This document shows, one piece after another, positions 8,571-17,041 of a stretch of 43,585 bases of DNA (positions within the stretch are counted from its first letter, which is position 1; each line of letters opens with the position of its first letter). The DNA is taken from NCBI GenBank assembly GCA_027066435.1, contig JAMONX010000050.1:1-43585 (forward strand). The letters run 5' to 3'. The notes under the pieces were generated by a model, which saw only the letters and a list, made by a program, of their open reading frames with translations, searched no databases and was not told the DNA's origin. The position numbers were made by a program, and so were the translations under genes. The DNA comes from Campylobacterales bacterium (GTDB lineage: Bacteria; Campylobacterota; Campylobacteria; Campylobacterales; QNZT01).

Positions 8571-10660
8571 AATGCTTTACTTTTATAGCCTTTACTATCT
8601 CCATCATCTTTAATTTCATCAAAGATATCCATTGCACTATATTTACTAGCTATATTTTGTAACTGGTGGTCTTTCCCATACAACTCTATATAGTTTGCAA
8701 ATGTTCTTTTCCATTCAATAGAGTTTTTATATTTTGAAGGCTCCATTGAGTTTAAGTATGCTAATTTAAGAGTAAAAGCAACTCGATCTTTTAAATAATC
8801 AATAGATATATACTCATATAAAGTATCAATAGCTTGTCCTACATCTCCAGCTACAGCATACTCTACAGCACTCTCATCTTCTTGTTCAAACTCTTTTAAG
8901 ATGCTATTATATTCAAGTAAACTCTCTAGAAATTTATGTTCTTGAGCTAGCTTAAATGCAGTTTTATAATTTTTCTCTTTTACTGCTTTATTAAAACTTT
9001 CAATCGCATTAATCTCTATAATTTTTCTCTCAACCTCATCTTGTACTGGCGTAAAACTTAATAATTTTTTTGCAGTCATACTTGCATTTGCATAATCTTT
9101 TTGTACAATTGCTTTGCTAATATTTCCTAAAAGAAGTTCAGCCACCAACATTATTTTATTGTAAATTTTTGTATCTTCTAAAAAACTATACTCTTGGCAC
9201 AGTACAAAAAATTCTGAGAATTTTTTCTCTTTTGCTAATGTATCAGCTTTGAAAAATATTATTGAATTTTCTAAAAGATTTTTTATTGTATCCTTTTTGC
9301 AAGAGACATTTAGAAAAGCTTGCAACTTACCCTTTGCTCTAATTTTAGCAGCACTATCATTTGGATTTTTTGCTATAAGATTTTTTGCTTCTGTAAAACT
9401 CTGATGCCAAAATTCTTCTAATTCTTGATATTTTTTAAGCTCTTTGATATAGCTGTATTCATCACTTAGTCTGTATGCAGTTTGAAAATCTTTTGCACCT
9501 ACACAAGCTATAAATTGTGCTATCTCCTTTTTTTGTGACATATATGATTCAAACTCTCTACTAAACTTTTCATCACCTAAAAAAGGTTCAGCCTCTTTTA
9601 CGGCCTCCTCTATACGACCAAGTTCAATCAATTTTACAATCTCTTTTAAAACTTTCTTACCATTTTTATAAAGTTTCTCTATCGTACCATCAAGATATAA
9701 AAGAATATTTGCGTCTATCAACTCTTTTGCTTTTGTATAATCTTCAATTTTCAATGAAACCAAAACTTCATTTCTATTTTTCTTCATATCACACACTAAC
9801 ATATTTCCATCAGCAAAAGCCATAAAAAGCTCATTTATACTAAAATCTAAAGAGTTTAGTCCTGTGCTTTGTAAAGATAGTTTTTTAATTATTTTACCAC
9901 TTTTTAAGTCCAAAATTATAAAATCATTATCTCTAGCTCCTACAATTGCATAGTTGTTAGATTTATACCTCTTGATAACTCTTAACCAATGTTGACCTAA
10001 ACTTTTTGTATAAATAATCTCTCTCTTCTCTATATCTAAACTTGCAATATTACCATCACGATGTACTGAATACAAGTAGTTAGAATCTTCACAAAACTCC
10101 ATATCTTCAACTACAGAATCTAACTCTACCTCATAAACAATTTCCCAATTTTTAGTGTTATAAACTTCTATCTTTTTATCAAATGAAGCTATTGCTACTA
10201 ATTTATCATCATTTGAGAAAATAATTGAAGAAATTTCATCAGCTCTTGGAGCTAATACATATATAATTTTCTCTAAAACTACATCATATAACCAAAGAAA
10301 TCCAGTATCACTACCGATAATAAGCATCTTAGAACTGTTTGAAAATTTTGTTATAGCTATATTTTCATTTAATTTTAAACTTGAAACTACTTTTAACCCA
10401 TTCTCATCTTTAATAAAAATCAATGATTTTGAATCCCTTTTAGGATAGACACAAAGAGAGTTATTTGATATATCAAATTTCTTCGAATACTCATGCACTT
10501 TAGCATCTTTTTGGATAATAGTGCTTCTATTTTTTCCAAAAGTTTTTTTATCTAACTGATGATAAACATATGCATTATCAATTATTGCTATTTGATTAGA
10601 GTTATATTTTATATTGAGCAATGACTTGTTAAAATTCAGAAGCTTTTTTGCATGTATCAT
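8543..10660 (-). CDS. WD40-like beta-propeller protein with helical-repeat C-terminus, unknown function
   Basis: 705 aa, no signal peptide or membrane segment. Residues 1 to about 310 form degenerate beta-propeller blades: repeated units such as ISSIIFSNDDKLVAIASFDK are WD40-like, a strand of hydrophobics followed by a D/S-rich turn. From about 330 on the protein is all-helical, with TPR-like units and recurrent EKNYKTAFKLA / QKDYANASMTAKKL patterns. Such a layout suits a protein-interaction scaffold. It follows the PAS gene by 11 bases, so the two are likely cotranscribed and may work together. I do not recognise a named family. Confidence 0.7.
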   Translation of the reverse strand: MIHAKKLLNFNKSLLNIKYNSNQIAIIDNAYVYHQLDKKTFGKNRSTIIQKDAKVHEYSKKFDISNNSLCVYPKRDSKSLIFIKDENGLKVVSSLKLNENIAITKFSNSSKMLIIGSDTGFLWLYDVVLEKIIYVLAPRADEISSIIFSNDDKLVAIASFDKKIEVYNTKNWEIVYEVELDSVVEDMEFCEDSNYLYSVHRDGNIASLDIEKREIIYTKSLGQHWLRVIKRYKSNNYAIVGARDNDFIILDLKSGKIIKKLSLQSTGLNSLDFSINELFMAFADGNMLVCDMKKNRNEVLVSLKIEDYTKAKELIDANILLYLDGTIEKLYKNGKKVLKEIVKLIELGRIEEAVKEAEPFLGDEKFSREFESYMSQKKEIAQFIACVGAKDFQTAYRLSDEYSYIKELKKYQELEEFWHQSFTEAKNLIAKNPNDSAAKIRAKGKLQAFLNVSCKKDTIKNLLENSIIFFKADTLAKEKKFSEFFVLCQEYSFLEDTKIYNKIMLVAELLLGNISKAIVQKDYANASMTAKKLLSFTPVQDEVERKIIEINAIESFNKAVKEKNYKTAFKLAQEHKFLESLLEYNSILKEFEQEDESAVEYAVAGDVGQAIDTLYEYISIDYLKDRVAFTLKLAYLNSMEPSKYKNSIEWKRTFANYIELYGKDHQLQNIASKYSAMDIFDEIKDDGDSKGYKSKAFKKEVVVLE

Positions 10661-10671
10661 ATTTAATTACC

Positions 10672-11478
10672 TTATATAAAAGCTGCAATAAAGCTATTTT
10701 CTGTCTCTTCTTTTAATCTTAGAGAAAACTTTTTCCCACTATTTTCATGCTTAAAACTAACTTCAAAAGGTTCCCCGCAAACAACCATTTCATCTTTCCA
10801 ATCAAGTAAATCATCTTCTTCTCTATCAAAGTTAATAATATCTTCAATATTAGCTTCATTTTTTGCTAAAAGGGTTAAAAAATCGTTTGCAGTATCGATA
10901 TCAAATAAATCATGAAATTCATCATTATATTGCAATATATTACTATTTTTATCTAATGACACTAAAGGAACAGGTACAGATGCAAGCATCTGTGATGTTT
11001 TTATTGAAAGTGCTTTATCAGTAACATTTTTTAGATTTTCACTATTTAATCTCTCTATCTCTTTCTCTTTCTCTATAAGCTCTGTTATATCTTCACGAAG
11101 TCCTATATACTCTACTATATCTCCAGCTTCATCAAGCACTGGAACTATAGTAGCTTTCACAAAATATGAATCACCATTTTTTTTAAGATTTTCTACTATA
11201 CCTTTCCAAACTTTTTTAGATTTTATAGTTTCCCAGAGATTTTCAAAGGCAGATGAAGGCATATTTGGATGTCTTACAATATTATGGTTTTTACCTATAA
11301 GTTCATCTTCATTGAAACCAGATATTCTACAAAATTCACCATTTACATAGGTAATTATTCCTTTTTTATCTGCTATTGAAACAATAGAAGATGCGTCTAC
11401 AACCTTTCTATACTCATTTAAAAGCTGAGAATCTTTAGAATCGTTCTTGTCAAATAGTACTCGTATCTTCATACTCAA
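10672..11478 (-). CDS. PAS-domain sensor protein without an output domain
   Basis: 268 aa, soluble. The first PAS domain spans about residues 27-133: the core is ADKKGIITYVNGEFCRISGF, then HNIVRHPNMP, as in Aer-type redox PAS domains that bind FAD, ending in the PAC segment YIGLREDITE. A short coiled coil (about 133-160) leads to a second, degenerate PAS-like domain (about 165-268). There is no kinase, GGDEF or methyl-accepting domain, so the output must be through a partner, plausibly the adjacent WD40/helical protein. Flavin binding is an inference from the motif only. Confidence 0.75.
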   Translation of the reverse strand: MSMKIRVLFDKNDSKDSQLLNEYRKVVDASSIVSIADKKGIITYVNGEFCRISGFNEDELIGKNHNIVRHPNMPSSAFENLWETIKSKKVWKGIVENLKKNGDSYFVKATIVPVLDEAGDIVEYIGLREDITELIEKEKEIERLNSENLKNVTDKALSIKTSQMLASVPVPLVSLDKNSNILQYNDEFHDLFDIDTANDFLTLLAKNEANIEDIINFDREEDDLLDWKDEMVVCGEPFEVSFKHENSGKKFSLRLKEETENSFIAAFI

Positions 11479-11530
11479 ACTCCTTATTTTTATATCATAT
11501 CTTATGAAATCGACATAAATTATAAAAGTT

Positions 11531-12487
11531 TTAGTACAAAAGTCCCTCTTTTTTCAATACTTCTTTAATTTGCTTCATTTGTGAGTGTTTATCTCTACAC
11601 CACAAAGGAGCTAATAAACTATCATCATTTATCCCAGCACACACTCTTTGGATCATTATATCCTTTGGAAGCATCTTTATAGTTTTTACAACAGTATCTA
11701 TATAAAGCTCCTGGGAGATTGTTTTTATTTTTCCAAGTTTGTATTCATTTGCCATTATAGTATTTTTTGTGATGTACATCGAGTGCAATTTTAGTGAATC
11801 TATTTTAAGATTAATTGATGCAGTTACACTATCTAGCATCATCTCTTGTGTCTCATTTGGCAATCCATAGATAAGATGCCCACATACTTTTAATTCTCTA
11901 TCTTTTGTCTTTTTTATCCACTCAAACATATTTGCTACACTGTGTCCACGGTTGATTGCGTCTAGCGTCTGATCATAAACACTTTGTATTCCATACTCTA
12001 CCCATATCTCTTTATCACTTGAAAGCTCTTTTAGATAATCCAAAATTTCATCTGTGATAGAATCTGTTCTAGTTCCTATACTAAGCCCTACAACATCATC
12101 AAAACTAAGTGCCTTTTCATAAAGTGCTTTTAGTGTTTCAAGTGGTGCATAAGTATTTGAAAATGATTGAAAATATACAATAAACTTTTTAGCTCCAAAC
12201 TTTTTAGCCAACCTCTTTTTTGTATATTTAAACTGGCTCTCAAGTTGAAGCAGTTGATTTTCAAGTTGTGGATTTTCAATAGAGTTTGGATTTAAATAAA
12301 ATTTCTTTGGTGCCTTTTGTGTCAAGTTTGGACTAAATGACTCATTTTCACAAAAAGTACAACCACCTTTAGCGACTGTGCCATCTATATTTGGGCATGT
12401 AAAACCTAGTATCGATATAGGTACTTTGTAGACATTGCATCCAAACTTTTTTCTGTAGTACCTACCTGCGGTTAAAATTTCTTTCAT
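11531..12487 (-). CDS. TIGR01212/YhcC-type radical SAM protein
   Basis: 318 aa. The cluster-binding segment is CPNIDGTVAKGGCTFC (C31, C43, C46), the long-spaced cysteine arrangement of the Elp3/YhcC branch and not the usual CxxxCxxC. Downstream are VYFQSFSNTYAP and GLSIGTRTDSI, both typical of the YhcC family. The physiological reaction of this branch is not something I can state with confidence. It starts one base after the purF stop, so it is cotranscribed with purF. Confidence 0.85.
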   Translation of the reverse strand: MKEILTAGRYYRKKFGCNVYKVPISILGFTCPNIDGTVAKGGCTFCENESFSPNLTQKAPKKFYLNPNSIENPQLENQLLQLESQFKYTKKRLAKKFGAKKFIVYFQSFSNTYAPLETLKALYEKALSFDDVVGLSIGTRTDSITDEILDYLKELSSDKEIWVEYGIQSVYDQTLDAINRGHSVANMFEWIKKTKDRELKVCGHLIYGLPNETQEMMLDSVTASINLKIDSLKLHSMYITKNTIMANEYKLGKIKTISQELYIDTVVKTIKMLPKDIMIQRVCAGINDDSLLAPLWCRDKHSQMKQIKEVLKKEGLLY

Positions 12488-12488
12488 A

Positions 12489-13826
12489 TTACCTTATAAA
12501 GTAGTTACCATCAAAGCTTACAAGTGAATATTTTGTTTCACGCCCTAAACTTTCTACTAAACCATCAAGTGATAAAAAAGAGAGTGAATCAGCTCCAATC
12601 TGCTCTCTTATCTCCTCCTCGCTCATGTTAGCACTGATAAGCTCTCCATAGCTTGGAGTATCAATACCATAACAACAAGGATGCTTGATAGGAGGTGAAG
12701 CGAGTCTAAAATGAACTTCACTTGCACCTGCCTCTTTTAGCATTTTAACGATTTGTCTGGATGTTGTCCCCCTAACCAGCGAATCATCAATGATAACAAC
12801 TCTTTTCCCCTCTATAATTTTTTTTATTGGTGAAAGTTTTAGTTTTACTTTCAAATCTCTCATCTCTTGTATCGGTTCAATAAATGTTCTACCGACATAA
12901 TGATTTCTAACAATCGCATTTTCAAATCTTATACCACTTTGCTCACTATATCCTAATGCTGCTGCTATGCCACTATCTGGTACGGGAAGTATTATATCAG
13001 CTTCTACTGGAGATTCTATAGCCAATCGCCTTCCCATCTCTGCTCTTTTTTCATATACATTTTTACCCTCAATCACACTATCAGGTCTTGCAAAGTATAT
13101 ATATTCAAATGCACAAGGTCTAGGAGAAGGTTCATAAAGTTGTATTGATTCTGGCTCTTCTCCCTTTTCAAAAATAACCATCTCTCCTGGTCGTATATCT
13201 CGTACAAATTCGGCCCCAACTAGGTCAAATGCACATGTCTCACTTGCTACGATATATCCACCATTTTTAAATTTCCCCAAAGCAAAAGGGCGAATACCAT
13301 AACGATCTCTTATTGCAAACATCTTTTTTCTACTTTGAATCAAAAAACAGTAAGCACCTTTGACTTGATCTATCGCTTCTACAATTCTATCTTGCAAACT
13401 ATCTTTTTGACTTCTTGCAATCAGATGGATAATATTTTCTGTATCCATGTAGGATTGAAAAATAGCACCCTCATCTATCAACTTTTGGCGAACTTCATCT
13501 CTGTTTATCAGATTGCCGTTATGAACAACTGCAATCTCTCCAAGCTTATATTTTGCGACTATCGGTTGGGCATCTAAAATAGAACTACTTCCCGCTGTTG
13601 AATAGCGATTATGACCTACCGCCATAGAGCCTTTTAAATTTTCAAATGTATCTTCATCAGAATAAACATCAGTGACTAAACCTCTTCTCTTTTTTGTAAA
13701 AATATTCTCACCATCACTTGAACTTATCCCTGTTGCCTCTTGTCCACGATGTTGCATCGCAAATAGAGCATAATAGGCTACTTTTGAAGCATTTTTAACA
13801 TTGTAAACACCAACTACTGCACACAT
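12489..13826 (-). CDS. purF: Amidophosphoribosyltransferase
   Basis: First committed step of purine synthesis: glutamine plus PRPP gives phosphoribosylamine. 445 aa. The N-terminal nucleophile Cys2 directly follows Met (MCAVVGVYN), so there is no Bacillus-like propeptide. The glutaminase domain fills the first half. The PRPP loop VVIIDDSLVRGTTS lies at about 343-356. Two cysteines matching Fe-S ligands of the Bacillus enzyme remain (C238, and C384 or C385), but the C-terminal pair appears as Ser in the SLVSFDGNY segment, so the cluster is probably absent. It lies 7 bases after dapB. Confidence 0.95.
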   Translation of the reverse strand: MCAVVGVYNVKNASKVAYYALFAMQHRGQEATGISSSDGENIFTKKRRGLVTDVYSDEDTFENLKGSMAVGHNRYSTAGSSSILDAQPIVAKYKLGEIAVVHNGNLINRDEVRQKLIDEGAIFQSYMDTENIIHLIARSQKDSLQDRIVEAIDQVKGAYCFLIQSRKKMFAIRDRYGIRPFALGKFKNGGYIVASETCAFDLVGAEFVRDIRPGEMVIFEKGEEPESIQLYEPSPRPCAFEYIYFARPDSVIEGKNVYEKRAEMGRRLAIESPVEADIILPVPDSGIAAALGYSEQSGIRFENAIVRNHYVGRTFIEPIQEMRDLKVKLKLSPIKKIIEGKRVVIIDDSLVRGTTSRQIVKMLKEAGASEVHFRLASPPIKHPCCYGIDTPSYGELISANMSEEEIREQIGADSLSFLSLDGLVESLGRETKYSLVSFDGNYFIR

Positions 13827-13833
13827 ACTTTAT

Positions 13834-14604
13834 CTAAACTCCTAAACAATCTGTGATATTATAAAGACCGTTCTTTTGATTTACTAACCATTTTGCTGCC
13901 TTTATAGCACCTTTTGCAAAGGTATCACGACTAGTTGCTGTATGGTTTATCTCGATAAATTCACCATCATTATAAAATCCAACTGTATGACGCCCCACTA
14001 TATCTCCACCTCTCAAAGCCATAACAGCAATCTCATCTTTTGTTCTTTCACCGATATTTCCATCTCTTCCACTAACTCTAACATTATCAAGATCAAGACC
14101 TCTTGCATCTGCCACATGCTCAGCCAATGTAAGAGCAGTCCCACTAGGAGCATCTTTTTTGTATCTATGATGTTGTTCTACTATCTCTATATCAAAATCA
14201 GGCAATGCACCAGATGCTAAATGTGCAAGTTTATTCAAAATCGCAACTCCCAAAGACATATTTGTCGCATAAAGAATTGGCATATATTTTGAGGCTTCGC
14301 TTAAAAGATTTAGCTGATGTTTACTAAGTCCTGTAGTACCAATCACCAAAGGTTTTGGACTATTTTCTATAGCACACTCTAAAAGTGCTTCTGTTCCATT
14401 TGGCAATGTAAAATCAATTACAACATCAGAATTTTCCAAAAGTGTTTTTGCATCATTTGTTACAAGAATATCTTCATTAACAGAGTATTTAAACTCTTCA
14501 ATTGCATGAAGTGTACCTACAAAAGCTTTTTCATCATCTGAAAGATTTTTAACCAAAAGCTCTCCAACTCGTCCAGTTGAACCGTGAATTCCTACTTTTA
14601 TCAT
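13834..14604 (-). CDS. dapB: 4-Hydroxy-tetrahydrodipicolinate reductase
   Basis: NAD(P)H-dependent step to tetrahydrodipicolinate in lysine/diaminopimelate synthesis, also feeding peptidoglycan. 256 aa. The nucleotide-binding turn [10 protein letters not shown] is at residues 5-14. The signature [16 protein letters not shown] holds the catalytic His and substrate-binding Lys. The gene sits between trxB and purF with 7-12 base gaps, in one minus-strand run. lysA, the last enzyme of the same pathway, lies elsewhere in the window at 31.7 kb. Confidence 0.95.
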   Translation of the reverse strand: MIKVGIHGSTGRVGELLVKNLSDDEKAFVGTLHAIEEFKYSVNEDILVTNDAKTLLENSDVVIDFTLPNGTEALLECAIENSPKPLVIGTTGLSKHQLNLLSEASKYMPILYATNMSLGVAILNKLAHLASGALPDFDIEIVEQHHRYKKDAPSGTALTLAEHVADARGLDLDNVRVSGRDGNIGERTKDEIAVMALRGGDIVGRHTVGFYNDGEFIEINHTATSRDTFAKGAIKAAKWLVNQKNGLYNITDCLGV

Positions 14605-14616
14605 CTATTTAATTCC

Positions 14617-15543
14617 TTAATGTTCTCTAGCTATTACTTGAAGTGCTGCTATTGCACCATCTGACGCTGCACATACTACCTGTTTTGGAGCTAAGATTCT
14701 AATATCTCCCGCTGCATATAAGCCTTCAACTGATGTCTTCATACTTAAATCTACGATTACTTCCCCAGCTTTACTTAATTCACATAGGTAACTTCCATCT
14801 TCTTGTTTTAATACTTCATTGTTTATATTCATCCCAACAAATGTAAAAATTCCAGGAACTTTCAAATCTCGCTCATTTCCATCATTGTCCACTGTTAAAA
14901 CTCCCAAAACACCCATCGCATCTCCATATACATTTTTTACTTTAGAGTTTAAAATAAGCTCGATATTTTCTCTATTTTTAACACTCTCTACAGTACTAGG
15001 AGCTGCTCGAAACTCTTCTCTTCTATGGATAATATAAACTTTTGAACAGATATTTGAAAGATAGAGTGCCTCTTCAAGTGCTGTATCTCCCCCACCTAAC
15101 ACTGCTACTTCTTTATTTTTGTAAAAAAAACCATCACATGTTGCACAAGTACTAACACCCTTTCCAAAAAACTCAGCTTCCCCATCAAAACCTGCTCTTT
15201 TTGGTGTACTCCCTGTACAAATAATAACATTTTTTGCAAATTCCTCTTTGCCGCCAGCTAAAATAACTTTAAAATGTTCACCATCTCTAACAACACTTAC
15301 AACTTGAATCATCTCATGCTTTAATCCAAATCGCATACACTGTTCAGGCCACGGCTCCATAAGCTCCATACCTGTTAAAACTTCTTTTATCCCTGGATAA
15401 TTTTCAACTTCACTACTGTTCATAATTTGCCCACCAGGCATTCCCATCTCAAACATTACAACATCTTTAAGTCCGCCACGAGTTGCATATAATCCCGCAG
15501 TGAGTCCTGCAGGTCCACCGCCGACAATCGCTAAATCAAGCAT
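14617..15543 (-). CDS. trxB: Thioredoxin reductase
   Basis: NADPH-dependent flavoprotein that reduces thioredoxin. 308 aa, low-molecular-weight type. The FAD-binding [10 protein letters not shown] is at residues 8-17, the redox pair in CATCDG at C133 and C136, the NADPH-binding [10 protein letters not shown] follows, and the late GLYAAGD segment completes the FAD site. It is separated from trxA by the Cys-free thioredoxin-like gene, all on the minus strand with small gaps, so the thioredoxin system is one transcription unit. Confidence 0.96.
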   Translation of the reverse strand: MLDLAIVGGGPAGLTAGLYATRGGLKDVVMFEMGMPGGQIMNSSEVENYPGIKEVLTGMELMEPWPEQCMRFGLKHEMIQVVSVVRDGEHFKVILAGGKEEFAKNVIICTGSTPKRAGFDGEAEFFGKGVSTCATCDGFFYKNKEVAVLGGGDTALEEALYLSNICSKVYIIHRREEFRAAPSTVESVKNRENIELILNSKVKNVYGDAMGVLGVLTVDNDGNERDLKVPGIFTFVGMNINNEVLKQEDGSYLCELSKAGEVIVDLSMKTSVEGLYAAGDIRILAPKQVVCAASDGAIAALQVIAREH

Positions 15544-15553
15544 GTCTTTCCCC

Positions 15554-16015
15554 TTATTCTAAAATTTCAATTCTTGTGTTTTGTTTATATTTTAAATCTT
15601 TATATTTTACTATTTCAAATACACTTGGTACTTCATAAATATTAAATTTTTGAATAAATTTAAGTAGTGTATTTGTCCCACTTGTGATGTGTATAGTACT
15701 ATCTTCTTCTTTAAACCTATTTTGATACAAATCAATTGCTAATATTTTATTATCTTTTTTGATTTTTTTTATTAAATCTTTACTTTTTTGTCCCTTTGAG
15801 CTATAAACTAAAATTGTATATTTTTCATCTTTTGGCTCAAAAAAATCACTCTTTTGATAAAATGTAATCTCTTTAAAATCAAAAAACTTATATTTGGAAA
15901 ATTCATAATTATAATAAGCAAAGGCACTAGCGACCATAGCAGCACCAAAAAAGGAGGCAAATAGATACGAGAGGGAAAAAGGACTCTTTGTTTTATGTTT
16001 CTTTAACAAGAGCAA
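15554..16015 (-). CDS. Membrane-anchored thioredoxin-fold-like protein lacking cysteines
   Basis: 153 aa from a TTG start (AAGGG four bases upstream), 10 bases before trxB. One membrane segment covers about residues 14-35 with a basic N-terminus, so the rest probably faces the periplasm. Residues 65-153 read like a thioredoxin fold: [20 protein letters not shown] takes the place of the strand-CxxC-helix unit, and [11 protein letters not shown] has a cis-Pro-like P130. There is no cysteine in the whole protein, so it cannot act as a redox catalyst. I do not recognise a named family; the fold is an inference from pattern and from its place between trxA and trxB. The start codon lies in a hairpin loop. 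Confidence 0.65.
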   Translation of the reverse strand: MLLLKKHKTKSPFSLSYLFASFFGAAMVASAFAYYNYEFSKYKFFDFKEITFYQKSDFFEPKDEKYTILVYSSKGQKSKDLIKKIKKDNKILAIDLYQNRFKEEDSTIHITSGTNTLLKFIQKFNIYEVPSVFEIVKYKDLKYKQNTRIEILE

Positions 16016-16029
16016 AAGCCCTTGTTAAA
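16002..16029 (-). promoter_or_regulatory. RNA hairpin over the start of the Cys-free thioredoxin-like gene
   Basis: TTTAACAAG (16002-16010) and CTTGTTAAA (16021-16029) are perfect 9-base inverted arms; inside them GC-AAAA-GC can pair further. On the minus-strand transcript the AAGGG ribosome site is partly in the stem and the TTG start (16013-16015) is in the loop. No T-run follows, so it is not a terminator. It could make translation depend on ribosomes coming from trxA. Confidence 0.5.
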
Positions 16030-16080
16030 TTCATTACAACTAAAGCTACGGCTGTCGCCGAGAAGTTGCTTTTTACTCAT
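16003..16080 (-). CDS. Possible 25-codon Cys-containing leader frame after trxA
   Basis: An ATG at 16080-16078 overlaps the trxA stop as TAATG and opens a 25-codon frame (begins MSKKQLLGDSRS, ends FCSC) that stops 13 bases inside the next gene. It has cysteines at 15, 23 and 25. There is no Shine-Dalgarno of its own, so it would rely on reinitiation after trxA. Translating it would melt the hairpin at 16002-16029 and expose the next start. A second small stem (CGGC-GACA-GCCG, at 16049-16060) lies inside it. It could equally be chance. Confidence 0.3.
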   Translation of the reverse strand: MSKKQLLGDSRSFSCNEFNKGFCSC

Positions 16081-16397
16081 TAGAGATACGAGTCAATTTT
16101 ATCAGCTAGTACTTGTTTGCCAGCTGCTCCAACCATAGTATCAACCATTTCACCATCTTTAAAAACTAAAAGTGTTGGTATTGATCTGATACCATATTTT
16201 ATAGCGATATCTTGCTCTTCATCAGTATTTACTTTTGCAATTGTCGCCTTTCCATCAAAATCTTCAGCTAACTCTTCGATAACCGGAGCTATCATTCTAC
16301 AAGGTCCACACCAAGGAGCCCAGAAATCTACAAGAGTAACACCCTTGGCAATTGTATCAGCAAAATTATCGTTTGTTAAATCTACATATTTTCCCAT
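16080..16397 (-). CDS. trxA: Thioredoxin
   Basis: Cytosolic dithiol reductant, 105 aa, canonical. The active site FWAPWCGPC gives C30 and C33, and the cis-proline loop is IRSIPTLLVF. Reduced by the trxB product encoded downstream. It heads the minus-strand run trxA, Cys-free thioredoxin-like protein, trxB, dapB, purF. The upstream 217-base divergent region carries a -10 box and several palindromes. Confidence 0.97.
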   Translation of the reverse strand: MGKYVDLTNDNFADTIAKGVTLVDFWAPWCGPCRMIAPVIEELAEDFDGKATIAKVNTDEEQDIAIKYGIRSIPTLLVFKDGEMVDTMVGAAGKQVLADKIDSYL

Positions 16398-16426
16398 TAT
16401 TTATTCCTAATTTTTTATTTTATATT

Positions 16427-16450
16427 GTTATTAACAGCTACATTAATAAC
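16427..16450. promoter_or_regulatory. Inverted repeat at the trxA transcription start region
   Basis: GTTATTAA (16427-16434) and TTAATAAC (16443-16450) are perfect 8-base arms 8 bases apart. They lie between the trxA -10 box and its start codon, so they could be an operator or form a leader hairpin. Confidence 0.4.
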
Positions 16451-16455
16451 TCGAC

Positions 16456-16461
16456 ATTATA
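16456..16461 (-). promoter_or_regulatory. -10 box of trxA
   Basis: TATAAT on the minus strand (ATTATA on plus), about 58 bases before the trxA ATG. No good -35 is seen. A 16-base palindrome, ATATTAA-TG-TTAATAT at 16476-16491, lies where the -35 would be. Confidence 0.5.
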
Positions 16462-16530
16462 ACTCTTTTAATCTTATATTAATGTTAATATTTACAAAAA
16501 ATATAATGTCAAAATTAAATATTAAATAAT

Positions 16531-16556
16531 TTTTACAATTTATAATAATTGTAAAA
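16531..16556. promoter_or_regulatory. Operator-like palindrome centred on a TATAAT
   Basis: TTTTACAATT (16531-16540) and AATTGTAAAA (16547-16556) are perfect 10-base inverted arms. The 6-base centre is TATAAT in the plus direction, a -10 box placed about 69 bases before the ATG of the next plus-strand gene. A dimeric repressor bound here would cover the promoter. The shape recalls PerR/Fur-class boxes but the regulator cannot be named. Confidence 0.5.
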
Positions 16557-16614
16557 CTAATTTTTTATTTTTTTCTGTTAAACTTAAACAATTAAAAAAT
16601 ACAAAAGGTTTTAA

Positions 16615-17025
16615 ATGGGGTTTATTACCAATATACTACCAATGAATGTCTTTCCACTCTTACTTGTAATTCTTTATGAAAAAGGAGCACTTGCAGATAA
16701 ATATCTAAGTTTTGATCCAACTACGGTTATTAGTGAGTATGCATTTTTATATATTATTGCATCACTTTTGCTTTTTACACTATCCTATGAGATGATTAAG
16801 GCAACGATGTTTGCTTCAAAAGGTTCTGGCACTTGGGTAGACTTTATTATGTCATTTTTGTTATTTATTGGAATTATCCTGTACATTGCATACACTATCT
16901 TAAAACTAAACGAGAAACCTTCGCTACTTATTTTACTCGTTGCGGAAGCACAGCTACTTGATGTAATGGTCGGATTTTATCTTACTATCACAAATGCGAG
17001 AAGAGATTTTAATGCAGGAGGATAG
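16615..17025 (+). CDS. Small four-helix membrane protein, unknown
   Basis: 136 aa with an AAAGG ribosome site upstream. Four hydrophobic segments are visible at about residues 8-21, 42-62, 77-98 and 103-124, separated by short loops (EKGALADKYLSFDP, SKGSGTW, KLNEKPS), with a hydrophilic end TNARRDFNAGG. No catalytic motif or cysteine is seen. I do not recognise the family. It is transcribed away from trxA and converges on the OmpA-type gene, whose stop is directly adjacent. The palindromic promoter upstream suggests regulated expression. Confidence 0.65.
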   Translation: MGFITNILPMNVFPLLLVILYEKGALADKYLSFDPTTVISEYAFLYIIASLLLFTLSYEMIKATMFASKGSGTWVDFIMSFLLFIGIILYIAYTILKLNEKPSLLILLVAEAQLLDVMVGFYLTITNARRDFNAGG

Positions 17026-17041
17026 TTATTTTATAACTATC
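17021..17041 (+). terminator. Hairpin at the junction of two convergent genes
   Basis: GATAGTTAT (17021-17029) pairs with ATAACTATC (17033-17041) around a 3-base loop and covers both convergent stop codons. A T-rich stretch ending in a run of six T follows about 12 bases later, so termination is likely but the structure is not textbook. Confidence 0.5.

Noticed and set aside
16049-16060. CGGC-GACA-GCCG stem as part of a guanidine-II type riboswitch
   Set aside because: That class needs two stems with ACGR loops; the loops here are GACA and AAAA.
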